A DNA stretch of 64,000 nt, taken from positions 496,001 through 560,000 of the forward strand of contig JAQQWL010000013.1 in the NCBI GenBank assembly GCA_038363925.1, read 5' to 3'. The notes under the pieces were generated by a model. That model was given only the letters and a program-made list of their open reading frames with translations, was not told the origin of the DNA and made no database searches. The stretch is from Apiospora phragmitis. Taxonomy: Eukaryota; Ascomycota; Sordariomycetes; Amphisphaeriales; Apiosporaceae. Positions 12,669 to 25,084 of the stretch are shown here, in pieces (positions within the stretch are counted from its first letter, which is position 1; each line of letters starts with the position of its first letter). A program made the translations under genes and the position numbers.

Positions 12669-15489
12669 CGGCACTGGAGACCCGGGACGTTTCCCGTCCG
12701 GCTGGTTAGCTGACTTGGTGGGAAGTGGACAGGGGGCAGGGGCATTCCAATAGTGCCAGTCCGAATTCTTACCCATGGCGGGTATTCCATTGTGTTTTCA
12801 GGGCTAGCTGGAGGGAGAGAAGTGTAGCGCCGTCACTTGGGGGCTTCCTCGGTATGGGGCCGAAACCCAGCACAATGGGAAAGCGATAACCTTTGCCATA
12901 GCTACCAGCAGCAGCCCCTGTTGATTAGCGTGCCTTGTTTTCCTCGAGTATCGTCGTTGGTCACGTTCTGGACTGGAGTAGCTCTCGTGTTGACCCGCCC
13001 ACAGCTCTTGGCAAGAGATAACCACCCCTGCCTGCATACCGACTACATAACGAGTATGCCGGATCCTTGCCAGAGTTCGCTGCAGGGGCATTCTCCTGGT
13101 GTTGGCCATCCTCGTCCTGAGCAGTTCCCATGTGCCAATCCTTCTAGATCCCGAGCCGTCCGAATTTCCTCGAGAACTCCTCTTTAAGATGATCGCCTGT
13201 TCGTCCCACCTTGACGTGGGATTGCCCCGAACGGGTGCGATGCCCCAGTAGATGCCCCGCGCGGATCATGGCGATAGATCTTCTGTGTCTTCGGTCCCAT
13301 GGGGAACAGGCGCCACTTTACACAGTTGGATAACAAATGAGTAAACAACCATGGAAGATACTATTTCCACATATGTGCTGCTATTTCTTTTCTTTTTTTC
13401 GTTATTGATCTCGCGGCCTTCCCACACAGCAGCTGTCAAGTCGGAGTTCGAGTCTGGTCAATGTGACGGCACACATTCTTCTTTTGCTCCGCGCCAACCC
13501 TCAAGCTGCATGGCGTTAAACCTAGCATGCAAACCCATTAGTGGCAGCAGTTGAGAGGGGCCCGCTGTGGGATGGAAATTGCGTTGCGCACACACACGCG
13601 AGAACTGACAGATGAACTCGCCTGTCCCTAGCCGCTGTGAGGAATCGAACCAACTCGTGGCATTTCTGTACAGTCTCACACCTGACACCCTGCCACACAC
13701 AGAGAATACCTATGGATGCACTACGCACAAGGCACTGCGCCCGAACCCAGGGATTGGTAGTTTAGGTGCATGCATTAATTACCGGATGCAGGCCACCTGC
13801 TCAATTGGACAATAGCGAGATGCAGCTCCTCCAAATGCAGATGTGCCAACATGCCATTGCATGGCAAGCAATTATCCGACTTGGTACTCCGTACTACAGG
13901 TTGAATACGAAGGGGGAAGCTGCACAGAGCAATGCACCATGACAGCCCTGTCTTTGTTTTCTTCTATCGCGTCTTCGTAAACCTTCGAAGCTTCAGGTTC
14001 GGTATTGATGGGTCGTCCTGAGTTTCGTTAAAGAACCTATCAAAGCAGTTGGGTACTTGCAAAGAGTGCAGCTGAAAGCTTGAGCTCAATTGACAGCCCT
14101 GGCCCCATGGTGGTGCACTAAATAGTCTTCCAGCACCCGGGGCAGTGCTGGGACCTCTTTCTGGAATTTCAAGGCGTTGAGGCTTGCATTGTTCACTCAA
14201 CGAGGTGGGTGAAGAAGAAGAAAAAAAAACCAGGTACGGTATGCATGTGTCTCCGTACCTGCATAGGCGACGGTCTTCCAGCCCTCGACTAGGGACGCCA
14301 CCATCACAGCTTAACGGCACTGTCGCTAGTCGAGAGCTGTAGCGGCGTCAGCTTGGGGCTTTCCTCCATCGTTCGTCCTGTCTCAGCCTTCTGTCTAGCT
14401 GTCTAGCCCTCGGTGCGAATCGCTAGCCCGCTATACTACCACAAGCCGTCCGCCATATCCCAACCTTTACTTCGTATAGAACCGCCTTCCGCCATATTTC
14501 TCTGCTCCCACTTCTTATAGCGCTGGGCTGGCTGAGAGTCCCCTTTTCTCAGCTCGTGGCCACTTGGGTTCCAATCGGTGACATCTAGAAGGAAAAAGAA
14601 ACTAGGTATCGAATAAAAAACGCGTTTTTTCGTCTTGCGGCTAGCCTGAGATCGCGCTCCTGCTCGCTTATCATCGCTCATCTCTCCAACTCCACCGAGC
14701 CAGTCCACAGATTCCCATGCGAGGTCTGTGGACGACCGCCGATGAGTCTTCGTCCAGTCGGCTGGGCTGGTTACAAACAGCTTCTCTGCTGGAGGTTAGT
14801 CCACTTGCTCAGATTCTGATATGGCATGGAAGGGATACCCAGGCTATCTGCCATGTTCGAACTCACAGGATGAGAGCTAAGTAGTAGCCGAATGAAGGGC
14901 CTTCTTTATTCCAAGGAAGCAATCGGTGGATGAGGAATATCGCGTTCGTGTTGGTAGTTTACACGCCGCTTGACTTGGCTGGACTCGGCATGGTTTCCGC
15001 GAATGAAGGCCCCAACGACTGGTAGTGGCAAAGCTAAGTAGCCAGCTTTGGGAAAGCATTCACCTACTACAAGCGATGTCCCGCGGAAGCTAATGGGTGA
15101 GATAATCTTTCAAGATTAGGCTTCACCGAACTCGGGGACGGCGCCACCGTTTGAGCTTTAACTGCTGTCGTGCGAGTTCGGAGAGTGTCGGTTGACCGTT
15201 GAGAGCCGCACAATGTGAAGCGTACTTGTGCTACGTTTCACTGTGGCCTGAACAGGACCTACACAGAGGATGTGTTGCCCTCGAACGCTGTGGTGTCACG
15301 GGGAGTGCAGCTTGTGGACTGGATGTTGGTTCTCATATTGTGCCTTCCCAAGTCGGACCAAGATCTACCAGGCAAAGGCAGTATATGCCAGAATGTAACC
15401 GATACCTCAACAGCAGGCCGCCCTGACAGACGCATCCGCTCTAGGTAACGTTAGGTAGTCTACTAACTGCACACACACACATAGCCCGT
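12669..15489. other. 2.8-kb gene-free interval
   Basis: No open frame on either strand shows family resemblance, a signal peptide or consistent splicing, and base composition is ordinary (not RIPed). It contains CT- and A-rich tracts (13382-13402, 14216-14229) and a CA microsatellite (15468-15481). One tRNA-like B-box string at 13642-13652 has no matching stem. It may hold long promoters or unrecognised noncoding RNA. Confidence 0.55.
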
Positions 15490-16364
15490 TCAGGGCTCTT
15501 CCCGGCCTAAGCTCCCCAACACGTCCCTGAACAGCTTCGCCTCCTCCTCCATCTCCCGCATACTCCTAGCTTGCCGGTCCGCATCCTCGATGCGCGGGAA
15601 CCCACCGCCGGGCCGCGGCCTACTGCTGCCGTCGCCGTCGCCCTCATGGTTCTGCTCGCGGTCCCAGAGGGCGCCCCGACGTTCCCGTTCTCGTCCGCCA
15701 TCATCTCGTAGATCTTGTCGCCCGGCCCGTCGCCGCTCTTGGCCGTCGCGCCGCGGATGCGCGGGATCACGTGCACGTGCAGGTGCGGCACCGTCTGGCC
15801 CGCCTCGGCGCCGTCCTGGATCGCAATGTTGAAGGAGCCGTCTTCGGGAACACCCTCTCATTGCCTCCCTTCTCTAGTTGTTGCGGCGGCTCATTTGCCT
15901 CCTTCCCAGAAGGAGTAAATAGTGCCGCGCCAACATGCGCTGGACGCGCTGTACCGCCTGCATCAGATCCGTCAGCTCGGGGGCTGACAGGTCCGTGAGC
16001 CGCTTGTGCGGCTTCTGCGGGCAGACCAGGACATGGCCTGGCAGCAGCGGCTTCAGGTTCACCAGGGCGAAGGAGTGCGGTGTGGTGTAGAAAACCTGAG
16101 GATGAGGTTATTTACTTGGTTTCTCAGGGAAGGAGCAAAAAGGTGGGAAGTAGGTAAAATTGTAGACCAACAGGCAAAAGTACGCAAGCAACCTGATTGA
16201 AAGGACGTTGCTCGTCTTTCACTGTCCAGCTATGCATACATGTATACAGCTTATAGGCAGCTAGCTACCTTGCGCTGACCTACGGAAGTTGAAATGTCGC
16301 TTACCTGTGATGTGACCTCAAATGAGCCGAATCGGAGCGGGCTCTTTCCGAATTGACACTCATC
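15490..16364 (-). CDS. HIT-family nucleotide hydrolase, Fhit/Aph1-like (three apparent frameshifts; start uncertain)
   Basis: Fhit-type HIT proteins cleave diadenosine polyphosphates. Exon 2 (15490-16095) is preceded by a 209-bp intron (16096-16304). The first exon encodes FGKSPLRFGSFEVTSQ, and exon 2 continues with VFYTTPHSFALVNLKPLLPG. The histidine triad is PHLHVHVIPR. The tail is an acidic/basic helix, SMREMEEEAKLFRDVL. Three one-base losses, each in a short homopolymer, lie at about 15918 (T run), 15847 (C run) and 15675 (C run on the plus strand, G run in coding sense). With them restored, exon 2 has an exact codon count of 203. The ATG is not settled: an ATG at 16346-16348 (coding sense ATGAGTGTC) is out of frame by one base with exon 1, so either a further base is missing or the start lies further upstream. 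The 3' segment between the HIT core and the end is longer than in human FHIT, as usual in fungi. Confidence 0.85.
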
Positions 16365-16785
16365 TTGCGTGTCCAGGTCTTCAAGGATGTTCTGCTATAT
16401 GCGCTCCGTACTCTTGGGTTTGTTATCATTGCTGTGCGGTATCTGATGAGTGGTCTCGACGCGGAGAAGAAAACGTGTTTCTCGGAAGATGACGTCGGCT
16501 AAGTCCGGTCCGGCCAATGTGTGGATTATCTGCGCCCATGCTGCTTCATTGCGCTCAAAACACCGAAACCAGGCATGCAATTCTACGCTTCCAGATTGGG
16601 CTCATAATCAGGCTTCATTCAACCGCAAAAGACATCCATAAATTGATCATTAAAAATCCATATATTCAGTGTCGTGAAACCGGACATTCTGTTCAATGAT
16701 CCCTGCCCGGTGTGCCCAAGGTCTAGCTAGCAACTGCATATACTACATAACACTTCTCTCATGAACGCATAACCAACTCCCTTCA
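16365..16785. other. Intergenic, no gene seen
   Basis: Upstream of the HIT gene and downstream of Ctf18 (both minus). It may include the true 5' end of the HIT gene. A 61-codon open frame here has no recognisable features. Confidence 0.45.
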
Positions 16786-19700
16786 TTATAAACCCCGGAA
16801 TAAGTCATCCAACGTGATGGTTTTCCTCACAGCGTTGTTCAATCCTTCGTGGAAAGTGACCCAAACCTTGTTCTCCCCAGCAGGTTCTTCATTTGATTTG
16901 GCCTTCTTTCCGTTCGCATTGCCGTCTCCTTCCTGAAGTGGCTGGACGTCGGTCTTCACGACAACCCGACCAAAGAAGTCCTTCTTGACGGGAATCACAG
17001 GGAGCTCAACTCCTTTAGGCTTGCCAGATTTCTCCTTGGTATCAAGCACGGCTTCCCTCTGATCCAATGGGTTTCCAGTACGGAAACGCGTCTGTCGTGC
17101 CGCGCTTTCGCGTAGTCTCCGCAGCTTTTCCATTTCTTGATCCAATACTTGTCGAACGGCGTAGCGCGTGGGAGCTTGGGTACCATGCACAGCGGCTGCC
17201 GACGTCTCGTAGGTTGCCAAGACATCCAAGTCACTGTTGAACCAATGTTAGCCTTTCATTCACGTTGTCCTCGACACTATTAAAACTTACGGATCCATGC
17301 GGTAAACCCAGGTAGGCCCTCGGCCGAAAGTATCACCCTCTATCTTGCCTCTCTGGAGTTCGACGCCTATATCCAGTAGGGTCTCTGCTCCCCGGGTAAC
17401 CATGGCTTTCTCTAACTCCTTCCTGACGCTTGCTGTTCCCTTCTGATCGCCACTGCCACCAACGACGACCGGCTTGACGTCGGGCGACACAAGTCGAATG
17501 AGATACGGCATGAAATCCGTAGAAATGTCTTCGGCACTCCGGAACGCCCGCATCAGTGTCGGTGACAGCTGTGCTTGGATGGTTTGAAGCATAGCACGGT
17601 TACTCTTCTCAGTTTCGTAGGCCACAAAGTCGGCACGGGGACCGGTGAATGGAGGGGTGCCGCTTCCTCCTCGGTCGCGTCGCGTTTTTGGTACATCAGC
17701 TGGGAATGGCGGATAGGCGACGCGAACAAGTGGTGACAGGCAAGAACTGGCCGACTGAGATAGGGTGCTAGCTCCCACTCCTGACCACCATATAACCTTG
17801 ACGTGCATGTGTCGTGGAAATACATCCATTCGTATGCCTGGTCTGGCTTCGTCAGGAACGAGTCATCGTTGAAATCATGATTCGGATAATCTGCGAAGAT
17901 GTCGGTGACAATACGGTCGATATCGCCACTGGTCTCGACCATGTGTTGCAAGCGTTCCATGGCGTGCTTCTTCTGCTGTTCGGAGAAGCCAAGCTGGGCT
18001 TGAGGCTGCTCAGAAGAATTGAGGTTCATCTTGGGCACGATCATGTTCGAGCTAGGAAACCCAGCACCTTCCTGAAAGATACGACTGACGATATCCCTCA
18101 CGCTGCCACGTCCACTTCCTCGCGCGCCGCCACCGCCGTGGGCGAGTTCATGAGCAATGTGTTTCTCAACCCATTGCCGAGTTAGACACAGTGGACCTTT
18201 CAGAGAAGCAGCTCGAAGGCGCCCAGCAACCCACTCCCCGACCACCATGATGCCACGCAGGTCACCTTCCGCAGTGCTCTCCCGTCCTTTCTTAGCATCT
18301 AAGCCACTGCTCATACCCCACGCCGATTCGCAAAGCTTTCGCGCTGCATCCTTTTCACAGGGTATACCTTCCTTCTCGAAGACGGCTTTGAGACGGTTTA
18401 CAACCGCGTCAACTGTGGGCTTGCCAACATGAATAACCTCGGCCAAATTGGACTGGCGCAAGGGCCGCAACGAGGGGTGATAAACATCGTTACAAATGAG
18501 AATCAGGGGTCGCATCTGCCGGAAATCGTCGCCTTTCTTCTTTCGGCGATGAGTCTGTGTATGATTCTCCGACTGGCCGGAACTGTTCTTCTCGCCGATG
18601 GCAATGAGATCTAGTAGCGCTTTGACGAAACCTCCTTCGCCCGAGCCGGAAGATCCTGACACCACACCGTCGACCTCGTCTACCACGACGCAAACCGGCC
18701 GGGCGATTTTCTGGCATTGGCCTGATTGGCCGGCCTTGTGTTGCACAATCTTGACGTTCTCTGTTCCCAAACTTGTGCGGATCTGATTCTTCACAACATC
18801 GCGGCTACGGTCGTCGCTCGCGTTGATTTCCAGCACTTCGTAGCCGGCTTGTCGTGCACAGACATGAGCCAAAGTGGTCTTGCCCAAGCCAGGGGGTCCG
18901 GTGAGCATGAGGATCTTCCGGTGAGGCTTCTCTTCTTCTACCTGCTGCTTTGCTCCCGGCCTCCTTATTCCTCTCGACCTGGAAGAACCAGGGAACACTA
19001 GAGGATCCCACCTCTTCAGCCATCGTAGCACATTCCGATTGGTTCCGTCGTCGCCGCAGAGATCCATGAAATTCCTTGCGCGATACTTCTCGGTCCATAG
19101 TAGAGACTTCCTGGGCTTTTCCCCTGAGCTGCCTCGACCGAGGGCATTGGCTGGTCTGGAGTGACCTCAGTCGTCGCGGCTGACTTGCTCGTGGCAATCT
19201 CTTTCTTGGCCGTGTCGACCAATTCGTGGATGTCAGGCCATAATAGCTGCGCTCGGCTCGTCCCTTTTTCGTCTTCGACCTCGCGGCTACCAGGCGCTCA
19301 TAAGATGGAGTTGTTACAGCCTGTCGCTGCTTGATTTCCTGGCTGGCGCCAGAACATGTCTTGATGGTAAATTTGCCCTTGGTATTGCGCGACGCTAGGT
19401 TCTGGAAAGCGGAAGCAAAGTCTTGTGTAGGTTGGAGCAGTGAGTCGTAGATATGATTTGTGGCCTGTGGCGGCTCGGCACTTGGGTTCGCATCAGTCGT
19501 TGGTTTTGTGTTGTCGCATTCGAGTCTCAAAGGTACATTGAGAAAGGCTTCGAGCTCTGTCGGAGGGTACGACGGTTCTGTGGATTCGACTGGCAATTCC
19601 CTTGGACTGCTCAGCATGCGCCGTTTGGAGGCAGGTTCCGGGGCCACATCGTCGTCGGAGTCGTCGTCCACGAGGAAGCCACCTTTTCCGCGTTTGGAAG

Positions 19701-19791
19701 GCTTAGGCCCCTTGTGAGGTTGCGCACGTTTAGAAGCGGGAGGTGGTGAAGACGTTGTGGGATAAACAACTGGCGAAGAGGCTGTCAACAT
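16786..19791 (-). CDS. CTF18: Ctf18, alternative replication factor C large subunit (three apparent frameshifts)
   Basis: AAA+ clamp-loader subunit of the Ctf18-Dcc1-Ctf8-RFC complex, which loads PCNA and supports sister-chromatid cohesion and replication checkpoint signalling in the nucleus. Exons 17291-19791 and 16786-17233, with a 57-bp intron (17234-17290; CTAAC branch point). About 983 residues after correction. The N terminus is disordered and basic, followed by the SYYG...DIHELVD segment and then LLWTEKYRARNFMDLCGDD, the entry to the AAA+ module. Walker A is GPPGLGKTT, Walker B VCVVVDEVDG. The C-terminal part carries conserved segments including WMYFHDTCTSRLYGGQEWELAPYL, and ends TITLDDLFRGL. 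One base appears missing at about 19236, within 19105-19135, and at about 17655 (a C run). All three fall between conserved blocks that continue in the next frame. Confidence 0.93.
17234..17290 (-). other. Intron in CTF18
   Basis: GTAAGT donor, GCTAAC branch point, CAACAG acceptor. Joins YRMDP to DLDVLATYE. Confidence 0.9.
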
Positions 19792-20305
19792 TGTCGGCGC
19801 TCAATTGACCTGGCGAGGTTCGAATTAGAGTAAGTACTGAGTTTGCCAGTTACTTCAAGCCTCTGGTGTAGTTGTTGGAGTGGTGTTGATCAGGGTGGTG
19901 TTAAAGTGGCGCGTAGCTCAAAGTCCGGGTACAGCACCTGCGAGACGCGACGCGTCGAACTGGGGAATTGTTTAAAGTGGTTGTTAGTGTCCCGTAGTGG
20001 GGTCAGGTCAGCATCTGCCCACGAAGTCCTAACTAACTGAGCCCACTCTAACACCCACTGACCATCAATCATATCAAGCCATCACCAATCTCAATCAAAT
20101 GGCCAGCGTTTCTTTTCGTAGGCGCAATTATATACATCTCGCCCTATTTGTATCAAGTATACTTGACTGAGTTATAAGCCACCCAGCAAAGTTATATATC
20201 GCGAGTTGACCCCAAACCTGGGCAAATACTTTGCTTTCACGGGGACTGAAACCTCCAGAGACTCCTTAATGATAAACTTCACTCGTATTGATATTGCGGC
20301 CCGTG
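19792..20305. other. Intergenic, no gene seen
   Basis: 5' flank of CTF18 and 3' flank of the UstYa-like gene. No coding evidence. A TTATATATCG string near 20192 could belong to the 3' region of the latter. Confidence 0.5.
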
Positions 20306-21169
20306 CTATAGTACAGCTTCATCCGGCAGTAGCCCGCGCCACTTGTACGCCGAGTTGCTGTTCGCCCACTCCAACAGAGCATCGTAGTCCACGCACTCGT
20401 GCTCCGACCCTTCGCCGGGCCCCGCGTCAGTCTTGCCCTCCAAGGTCGTGTCCGCGGAGCACATGATGCCCTGGCGCAGGTAGTTGAAGCAGTGCGCCGT
20501 GTGGTGGGCCACCTCCTCGGTCAGGTTGACGCCGGCGTACCCTTGCTGCAGGTGCGTGGCGAGGTACGAGAGGCAGTGGAGCTGGTGGAACGCCGACATC
20601 ATGTAGCCGGGCCCCTCGCTGTCGCGGTCGATGGCGACCGTGTAGGGAGCCGGCAGATCGAAGCGGTCCGCGTCCTTGACCACCACGTAGCCTCGGCTGC
20701 CTGTATATGACGGAATCAGCTATTGGCCTTCACCAGAGTTGGAAGGAATATCTACCAGAGCTCAATTCGATCCAGTGGTTCAACGTGTGCAGAGTGTCAG
20801 ATTCGTTAAAGAACATGTCCCCACGCATGTATTTCGGGTCGTCATGAAATGCGTAAATCTTCCGCGGAACTTAGGAGCAACGTTAGCAGCGACAATTGGG
20901 GGCATGTCGATTACAGAACGAAAAGGTTGAAGAAACGTACGCCGAGGCACCGGAGATCTCTTAATGGTATCCCTGGCAGGGAAAGGAAAGAAGAATAGCA
21001 ATATGACTATTGTGCTCGCCATGGCTATATCAAGGAGCAAGCGCCACCACCAAGTTGCCGTCCTTCTCGGGTTGAGGGGTTTCGGAGAGGTGCCGCCATG
21101 GTCGCCGAACTCTGTTTGGGGGAGGAATGCCTGCTCCTCTTCGTCACGCTCGTGCTTCCCCGATTCCAT
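20306..21169 (-). CDS. UstYa-family (DUF3328) oxidase-like protein
   Basis: Three exons (20941-21169, 20756-20869, 20306-20700) splice without any correction into 245 residues. A charged cytosolic tail is followed by one membrane segment (IAMASTIVILLFFFPF), giving a type II topology. The lumenal domain carries KIYAFHDDPKYMRGDMFFN, then LHTLNHWIELSS, and two H-x2-H-C motifs, HQLHC and HTAHC, followed by YLRQGIMCSADTTLEG. These are the family signature and the likely metal-binding site. UstYa proteins act in fungal secondary metabolism: several are oxidative cyclases for ribosomally made peptides (ustiloxin, asperipin, phomopsin type), others halogenate or oxidise different products. A P450 lies 0.6 kb upstream on the same strand. 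No precursor-peptide gene was found nearby, so the product is unknown. Confidence 0.9.
20701..20755 (-). other. Intron 2 of UstYa-like gene
   Basis: 55 bp, GTAGAT donor, ATACAG acceptor. Joins ELSSG to SRGYVVVKDADRF. Confidence 0.85.
20870..20940 (-). other. Intron 1 of UstYa-like gene
   Basis: 71 bp, GTACGT donor, GCTAAC branch point, CTAAG acceptor. Skipping it would remove the conserved FFNESDT block from frame. Confidence 0.85.
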
Positions 21170-21806
21170 CGTAGACTATTGCCAGCTCGCTCTGTGATGA
21201 CGATCTCGTAGATAAGACTTGAGTTAAATAGAATTGAAGGAAGGGATTTCTTGCCATCATACGGGCGGACAGAAAGAGGCCTTAAAGATAACAACCATCT
21301 CGGTATTGGTCTACCGAGCCTGAAGAGGTTAGCGTGATCGAGATATATTGGCCTGTCACGACCGGGGTCGAGGAAGAAGCCTTGGGCCCATAAATATTCG
21401 GGGCTTCCCTTTTCGGCACTTCATTTTTGGCGGCGGCGAGAGAGCCTTTCGAGTCAGTAAGCTTGTATAAGGCATTCTAGATCACTAGAATTGAGATTAG
21501 CACTCAAGGCACCTTAATAACCTTCGTCGTCGAGTCAAGAAGACAAAGCTTAGTGTAGTGTGCTTGCAATACATGGCTGTGTAAAAGGGACGGGTGGCAA
21601 AAGGGGGTGAGTGAGAGACTGTCGACTCCATGGCAGCCGGGATTCAAAACAAATAGCAATACGAAGAATAGACAGGCCAGCCTTCTGCACTCTTACTATC
21701 AATAAATTGAAGTTAAGCTTAAAGTCCTATACTGCATCACGACATCAGCGGTAATACAGTACAGGACATAGACTCGTACCTCGAGATTACCACCATCTCT
21801 TGACGT
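21170..21806. other. Intergenic between UstYa-like gene and P450
   Basis: Promoter side of the UstYa-like gene and 3' flank of the P450. I looked for a secreted repetitive precursor peptide and saw none. Confidence 0.5.
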
Positions 21807-23550
21807 TCAGTGAGACACAGGAGTCAGGTGCATATATAAGGCCGGCTTTTCCCAGAGGAAATAGACACTTTGTCTGTCAAGCCAGTCTTTTGAGTCATCC
21901 GCCAAATGCAGATCAAAGTTGAAAACAATTTTAGCCAGTATAAGGCGCATTTCCGCATACGCAAGACTATTATCATATGAGTAATCTGATTTTCTCCAGC
22001 TCGCCCTTTGGAAACTATCAAATTTTAGCACTTACTTTTTCCCAATACAGTTCCGTGGCCCCGTACTGAAGGGCTGCATAGCGTCGAGCAGGTCGCTTTG
22101 GTAGCGTGGGTCGTTGTCGAGAAACCGTTCTGGGTGAAACTCCCAAGGGTCTGCCCAGAATCGCTCGTCGTGGTTGATTGCCCACTGCCAAACACCAACG
22201 ACTGTGCCTTCTGGTACGAAGTGGCCCGCCACCGCTGCGCCTCCCTTTGGTACCGCTCGGGGAAGGCTAATCGCGACGGGCGGATACATGCGGAGGCATT
22301 CGTTTAGACATGCCAACATGTATGAGAGACAGCTGACGGAGCTCAACGTAATTTTCATCGTCCTTCTCGAAAGTGCAACGTACTTCCTTGGCCAGGGGGG
22401 CTAGTTTGTTTCTGTTTCTGGCGAGAAGGAAGATTGCCCCTGACAAGAGGGTCGCCGTGGTTTCTGAGCCCGCAACGATGATCGTTGCCGTGGCGGCTGA
22501 AATTTGATCAAAAGACTTTTGCCCATGGCGTTAGCGCATGACCCATACTATAAGTTGGTTCCATTCAAGGTTGCACGGGTGTTCACACATTTATACTTAC
22601 CAGGTCATCTTGCTTCCTTAGTAAACCCTGAATTAGATCCGGCCGCTCAGTATCGAGCTGGATCCTCTGAATGAGCTTTGCATTAACCTGCTTCTTGTGC
22701 TCATTACGAGATCTCCAGATGCCGCTGTTGACTATCCAAGTCACAAGTTGGATTCCCCCCAGTTCGTATAGGGCCTGGATATAGCTGCCGATCTTGACAG
22801 TACGTGTGATGATGCTGACCCAGGGGTGGTAATCGCTGTTCTCGAGACATCCAAATGAGCGTCCAAATCCGAGGTCGCCAATGATATCGAAAGTCGTCCA
22901 GTTAAGCCACTCGCGCATATTGAGAGCTTTGGCACCGTCGCCTCCATGTTGCCGCAGGCGCTTGATGAGCAAATCGACGTAAGATCCGATGATGGGCTCC
23001 TGGCCTCGCATGCTGCGATCAGAGAACCCATGGGAGAGTTGCCTGCGGAGAAGCGTGTGGTCATGGCGCGGGGCTGACATGATGGACGCTGGGCTCTCCC
23101 CCTTTATTGGTCGGTAGAATCCAAGGTATTTCGAAAACTCTTCCTGGCCTTGCCGTCGATGACCGTAGACATCCTTCCAAGCCTGTGGCTCGCAGAAGGC
23201 CAATTCATTGGGAGAGATGCGGACTACTGCGCCGTACTTTGCATGCAGATTGGCGACATGAAAAGCAAGTCTGCCAGTTACGAGATATACTATTCGAGGA
23301 ATGATCGAAACTCGGTGTGATAGAGGTCCAGGGAACGATGCCAGAGGATGGAAAAGTCCGTTGTACACGGCTATACACATCGCATAAAAGGCAAGCTGGT
23401 TGACCGATACTCATTAGTGAGTCCAGCTCTCGTTGGCGTATGAAATGAATCAAAGCTTACCAGAATGCTGACTAGCATAGTCAACTGAGTAATGTTGAGA
23501 TAGTATTCATGGGTGATACCCGATGACATAGAACCTGACATGTCTGCCAT
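21807..23550 (-). CDS. Cytochrome P450 monooxygenase (one apparent frameshift)
   Basis: Microsomal P450 resembling the fungal isotrichodermin C-15 hydroxylase/versicolorin B desaturase group; substrate unknown. Exons 23461-23550, 22601-23395, 22036-22515 and 21807-21966; about 507 residues. An N-terminal membrane anchor spans the first intron (QLTMLVSIL|AFYAMCIAVY). FHPLASFPGP is the proline hinge. The I-helix is AGSETT, the ExxR motif is ECLR, then HPERF, and the heme loop is PFSTGPRNCIGKN with the thiolate Cys. The last intron splits that loop's final Asn codon and splicing restores it. One extra A is present at about 22352-22355 (AAAA in coding sense) between the I-helix and ExxR blocks; removing it gives an exact codon count. 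With the adjacent UstYa-like gene this may be a small secondary-metabolite locus. Confidence 0.9.
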
Positions 23551-25084
23551 ATTCTCCTAGACAGGTATGTCGAGGAGTCAAACGAAAGTAAAATGGATTC
23601 TTCAAGCAGAAGCAACCGGGAAAATGACTTATGTCCTGATATATGTGCTGGTAGGCCTCTTAGGTGGTGCTTGCATTTCTATTGGCAGTAGGAAGTAGAA
23701 TAGGACTTTTGGTTTAATTCTCCGTCGGGGTTTAATGGCACTAATGGTCCGTCAGAGAAATTCCGGAACACAGCAAAATCAGGTTATAGCAGGCGGGTTA
23801 CAATGACAAGTCATTGTTGCAAGTGAAACAATCAGGTGTTCAATTAAAATAGACACAGGCACGCGACAGAATGGTGGATATTTTAGAAATACAACGAGCT
23901 GACCAGATGACACCTTGAGCCCCTTATATAGCCGGGAAAGTATCCAGAGACTCATAAAAAACAAGCGTGTTAGCTCCCTTGTTTTGCAAGCCATATGGAA
24001 TATTTCACTGATCACGATTGCTATATCGACGTTATGGTCTTTTCTCCCTGGCGTAGGACAACGAGATGGAGCACGAGCAGTAAGCGGTAGACGATAGTGT
24101 GTGAATGCATATTTTTGTTCTCGTATTACGCATCAGGGCTTTAATACTAATATTACTTAGTCAGGAGTGCATCGGATCAGAGACGAATGTGAGCAATCCA
24201 GACTAGGCTTGGACATAACAGGGGTTGCTTATATTGACGCAATTTTCCTGGCTATCTAACCGCCTGATTCCTAGAAGCTCGGAGTCTGATTAGAACGTCC
24301 GCCCACCAAGCGCCAGTCAGATCCGACGCAGAGAGGCACCGTTGGTGGCAGAAAACCTCTGATCGAGCACCAGGCTTGAAGGCAGCCCATATAGCACACC
24401 TTGGAGTTCTATCACCATCCGGAGAGCGGGTTTACAGTAGAGTAATAATGTAAAACATGGTCTATGTAATGGCACCCTTTTTTCAACGACAACCCTGACA
24501 TGCCAGCTTCTCTGTAGTGGATAATTCCATTCCATACCCGATCAAAGTGCCACATCTACGACAAGATGATGCTAGTGGGTAGTCAAAATAGGAGCTTAAT
24601 AAAGCCCAGCGGGATAAATATCAGGGATAGTGAAACGATGGGACACTGTTTATCTACTACTGATGTACTGCATGACTTATGGTAAATGTTTATCCAAAAC
24701 TTGACTACATATGCTTGCTTTCTAGAGTAGCAATAGTCGCACGGTCTCCGACTCGTGTCGGTTGGATGCCGCAGTAGTCAGTAGTGGATATCCTTCGGTC
24801 CACCTGTGGGTAAGAGTTATAGAAGACGTGGAGCTGATCTACTCCCATGATTCATTACCGACATATGAAACAAAGAAAGTGGTACCAAGGTCGTAAGATG
24901 TACGATGAAGCGTTACATTATATGCGATGTTTTTCCCGATGCTAATTTCTACAAAGCCCGGAGCCCCTTTGAGCTTTTCTGAGGATGACGATATAAAACC
25001 TTGATGCGCCGACAGAACAATGAGACAAGCTTTTGTTGATCCGATCTTCTCACTCCTAGCCCGCTCCGCTAAATTTCGTCCGAA
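23551..25084. other. 1.5-kb intergenic, no gene seen
   Basis: Divergent promoter region between the P450 (minus) and the tannase relic (plus). AT-rich but not RIPed to the degree of the island. Open frames are short and show no signal peptide or repeat pattern. Confidence 0.5.

Noticed and set aside
13642..13652. Perfect tRNA B-box on the minus strand (GGTTCGATTCC)
   Set aside because: The bases around it do not form a T-stem, and no A-box, anticodon arm or acceptor stem lies at the right distance.
13964..14320. 118-codon minus-strand frame in the 2.8-kb gap
   Set aside because: Low-complexity, no start context, no resemblance to any family; likely chance.
23551..25084. Search for a RiPP precursor gene near the UstYa-like gene
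   Set aside because: No frame with a signal peptide plus repeated core units was found here or at 21170-21806.
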